A stretch of 42,386 nt of DNA from UBA4312 sp040266995 (GTDB taxonomy: Bacteria; Bacillota_I; Bacilli_A; Erysipelotrichales; Erysipelotrichaceae): the NCBI GenBank assembly GCA_040266995.1, contig JAWRHV010000020.1, positions 1 through 42,386 of the forward strand, given 5' to 3'. Within the stretch, counting starts at the first letter, position 1; each line of letters starts with the position of its first letter. Positions 40,620 through 42,386 of the stretch are shown one piece after another. Position numbers and translations under genes: made by a program. Below the pieces are notes generated by a model. It ran no database searches. It worked only from the letters and a program-made list of their open reading frames with translations, and was not told where the DNA came from.

Positions 40620-41504
40620 CTATTCTTTTGTCGGTTGTCCGTTGGAAACAATCCGGATCCCAAGGCATACCAGCACCAGGGCCAGACAAGTCCGCAATGA
40701 AAACGCCTGTTTTGTTTCCTGTAAAAGAAAGGCAGACCATAATACCCCCATGACCGGAATCAGACAGTTGTAAATACTGATTTTGGATACCGGATGATTG
40801 GCCAGCAGCAGCGACCAGATCGTATAAGCACCGCCAGATACACAAGACAAGTAAAAAATGATGGCTGCCCCTTTCCAGGAAAAGACGATGGATGGATGCA
40901 TCAGACAGCCGGTCACAACCAATGCCAGTCCGCCGACAATAAATTGTAAAGCGCTCAGCCGGACCGGATCCTGCGTTTGGGAAAACTTTCGGATCAAAAC
41001 CGTGGAAGCAGCCCCAAACAGCTGCGAAAGGACGACCATGATGTTGCCGGTAAAGGTGGCTGAGGAAAAATGCAGACCATACATGATACACACCGCAACA
41101 AATCCAAGCAGACATCCTGTCAGTTTTTCCGGTGTCATTGTTTCCAGGCGAAACAGGTAGCACGCCATCAGTAAAGAGAAGAAAGCACTCAGTCCCAATA
41201 AAACAGAAGCTTCGACCCCACTTGTCATGGACAGTCCCATATAATAGAAGAAATATTGCCCAAATGTCTGGCACAGGGCCAAAATTCCGATGGAATATCC
41301 ACGTACTTTCGGTCTGTGTCGCCCCAGCGCAAGCCACACCAGCAGTCCGGCTAAAGTAAACCGTAGACCGGCAAAAAGAAGGATGGAAGCGGTATCTTGT
41401 ATGTGCAGCTGCTCATAACCGATTTTAATAAACGGTCCGGCACTGCCCCACAAAATACAACAGATCATCCCCATACAAAAGACCATCCACGGTTTACGAA
41501 ACAT
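40620..41504 (-). CDS. EamA/DMT-superfamily exporter
   Basis: A 294-residue membrane protein with about ten helices arranged as two EamA repeats. The first repeat shows ILWGSAGPFIKIGYEQL and LRFTLAGLLVWLALG, and the second LSALQFIVGGLALVVTG with a C-terminal LALVLVCLGIRIVSNGQ. Such proteins export amino acids or metabolites; the substrate is unknown. I chose the ATG at 41504 (MFRKPWMVFCMGMICC), preceded by AAGGAAGG; the longer frame to 41582 overlaps the ABC-F gene. The start overlaps the ABC-F stop by 11 bases. Confidence 0.88.
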   Translation of the reverse strand: MFRKPWMVFCMGMICCILWGSAGPFIKIGYEQLHIQDTASILLFAGLRFTLAGLLVWLALGRHRPKVRGYSIGILALCQTFGQYFFYYMGLSMTSGVEASVLLGLSAFFSLLMACYLFRLETMTPEKLTGCLLGFVAVCIMYGLHFSSATFTGNIMVVLSQLFGAASTVLIRKFSQTQDPVRLSALQFIVGGLALVVTGCLMHPSIVFSWKGAAIIFYLSCVSGGAYTIWSLLLANHPVSKISIYNCLIPVMGVLWSAFLLQETKQAFSLRTCLALVLVCLGIRIVSNGQPTKE

Positions 41505-42386
41505 TTTGCTGCCCTTCCTTCTTTTCCTCCAGCTCCATCCAGCGTAAGGTCGCTTCTTCAAGCTGCGTATCCAGGGCATCACGCCGTTTGGAAAGTTCGA
41601 TCATTTGTTCATACGCTGCGGTTTGGCCGATCTGTTCATTGATCTGTTCCAATTGCGTTTCCAGCTGCTCCATTTTTTCCGGGAGCTGTTCCAGTTCCTT
41701 CTTTTCATAATAAGAAAGCCTTTGGATCCGTTTGGCCCGTGTATCCTTTTTCTGCACAGGCGCTTTTTTCGTTTGGCTGTCTTTGCTTCGGTAATCACTG
41801 TAGCCACCTGGATACTCTTTCCATGTGTGATCCTCCTGAAATACGAAAACCTTGTCACAGATACGATCGAGAAAATAACGATCATGACTGGCGGTAATCA
41901 CAATGCCTCCAAACTCATCCAGATAGTCTTCCAGCACTTCCAGCGTCAACAAGTCCAGATCATTGGTCGGCTCATCCAAAAGCAGCACATTCGGCATCTG
42001 CATCAGCACCCGGCAAAGGTACAAACGTCTTCGTTCCCCGCCGGATAACCGATCGATCGGCGTATAATGCATCGATTTATCAAACAGGAAACGTTCCAGC
42101 ATCTGACCGGCTGTGATCTCCTGTTTGCCAATACGGATGACATGCGCGGCTTCCTTGATGTAATCGATCATGCGCATCGAGACATCGATCCGGTCATCTC
42201 CTTGTTGAAAATAACCGATGGAAACCGTCTGCCCGTATTCAATCGAGCCGGATGTCGGTTTGCATACCCCCGCAATCAGATTCAACAAAGTAGACTTGCC
42301 GCATCCGTTGGTCCCAATGAGACCCACACGGTCGTGTTTCAATAATGTATAGGAAAAAGAATGGAATATTTCACGTTCCCCGTAAG
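41494..42386 (-). CDS. ABC-F family ATPase, Uup-like, C-terminal part
   Basis: The gene enters from the right edge; about 297 residues are seen, in frame from YGEREIFHSFSYTLL at the edge. This is the second ATPase domain: Walker A GTNGCGKSTLLNL, signature LSGGERRRLYLCRVLM, Walker B NVLLLDEPTNDLDLLTLE and GIVITASHDRYFLDRICDKV. A linker leads to a C-terminal coiled coil (about the last 75 residues, Gln/Glu-rich), typical of Uup. ABC-F proteins act on the ribosome and are not transporters. Which subfamily member this is cannot be settled without the first domain. Confidence 0.93.
   Translation of the reverse strand, partial: YGEREIFHSFSYTLLKHDRVGLIGTNGCGKSTLLNLIAGVCKPTSGSIEYGQTVSIGYFQQGDDRIDVSMRMIDYIKEAAHVIRIGKQEITAGQMLERFLFDKSMHYTPIDRLSGGERRRLYLCRVLMQMPNVLLLDEPTNDLDLLTLEVLEDYLDEFGGIVITASHDRYFLDRICDKVFVFQEDHTWKEYPGGYSDYRSKDSQTKKAPVQKKDTRAKRIQRLSYYEKKELEQLPEKMEQLETQLEQINEQIGQTAAYEQMIELSKRRDALDTQLEEATLRWMELEEKKEGQQNVS

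Noticed and set aside
1..42386. CRISPR arrays, phage genes or toxin-antitoxin pairs
   Set aside because: No regularly spaced repeats and no genes with such signatures were seen anywhere in the window.

Overview
The window looks like the chromosome of a low-GC, Gram-positive gut bacterium, most likely an Erysipelotrichia-type Firmicute. This is an inference from a T-box-controlled his operon with hisZ, GGAGG-type ribosome binding sites, two mannose-family PTS operons, a cre-like site, a LevR-type activator with sigma-54, an ECF S-component and a long tmRNA tag. No rRNA or tRNA gene and no CRISPR array was seen.

Region 1 (1-7083, minus strand): a complete histidine operon, hisZ-G-D-C-B-H-A-F-I, with tightly overlapping genes. 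The leader has a strong promoter, a T-box antiterminator/terminator and a probable CAC (His) specifier. The last gene, hisI, runs off the left edge.

Region 2 (7.2-16.3 kb): housekeeping and accessory single genes. They are an NhaC-type antiporter, a PIN-like protein with an odd start, cardiolipin synthase, a small export protein, an apparently leaderless GNAT acetyltransferase, a ferritin-flavodoxin pair behind a palindromic operator, an ECF S-component, a hemolysin III protein, a fusion of a NifX-like domain to a SlyD-like FKBP through a His/Cys-rich linker, and a membrane-anchored acidic protein.

Region 3 (16.3-24.8 kb): a nine-gene minus-strand operon: PTS EIIC-EIID-EIIB-EIIA, a D-2-hydroxyacid dehydrogenase, KDPG aldolase, a HAD phosphatase, a degenerate M28-like membrane protein and 6-phosphogluconate dehydrogenase. 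A divergent RpiR-type regulator sits next to it and a cre-like site lies upstream. The gene set fits a PTS-imported sugar acid, such as a keto-gluconate, that is reduced to 6-phosphogluconate. That substrate is an inference.

Region 4 (about 25.9-36.1 kb): an AT-richer accessory island. It carries its own sigma-54 (rpoN), a divergent LevR/GfrR-type activator, a textbook -24/-12 promoter and a second mannose-family PTS (EIIA-B-C-D). These are followed by an FrlB-like SIS deglycase, a frameshifted HAD phosphatase and an FrlC-like epimerase. The best guess is uptake and breakdown of a sugar-amine (Amadori-type) compound. The left side has an IS3-like end remnant and a damaged small gene pair. The right side abuts the 3' end of ssrA, a common island integration site, but no integrase or repeat was found.

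Region 5 (36.1-42.4 kb): ssrA (tmRNA), smpB and a CapA-like phosphoesterase on minus; serC-serA on plus; an EamA exporter and the C-terminal part of a Uup-type ABC-F ATPase on minus, the latter running off the right edge.
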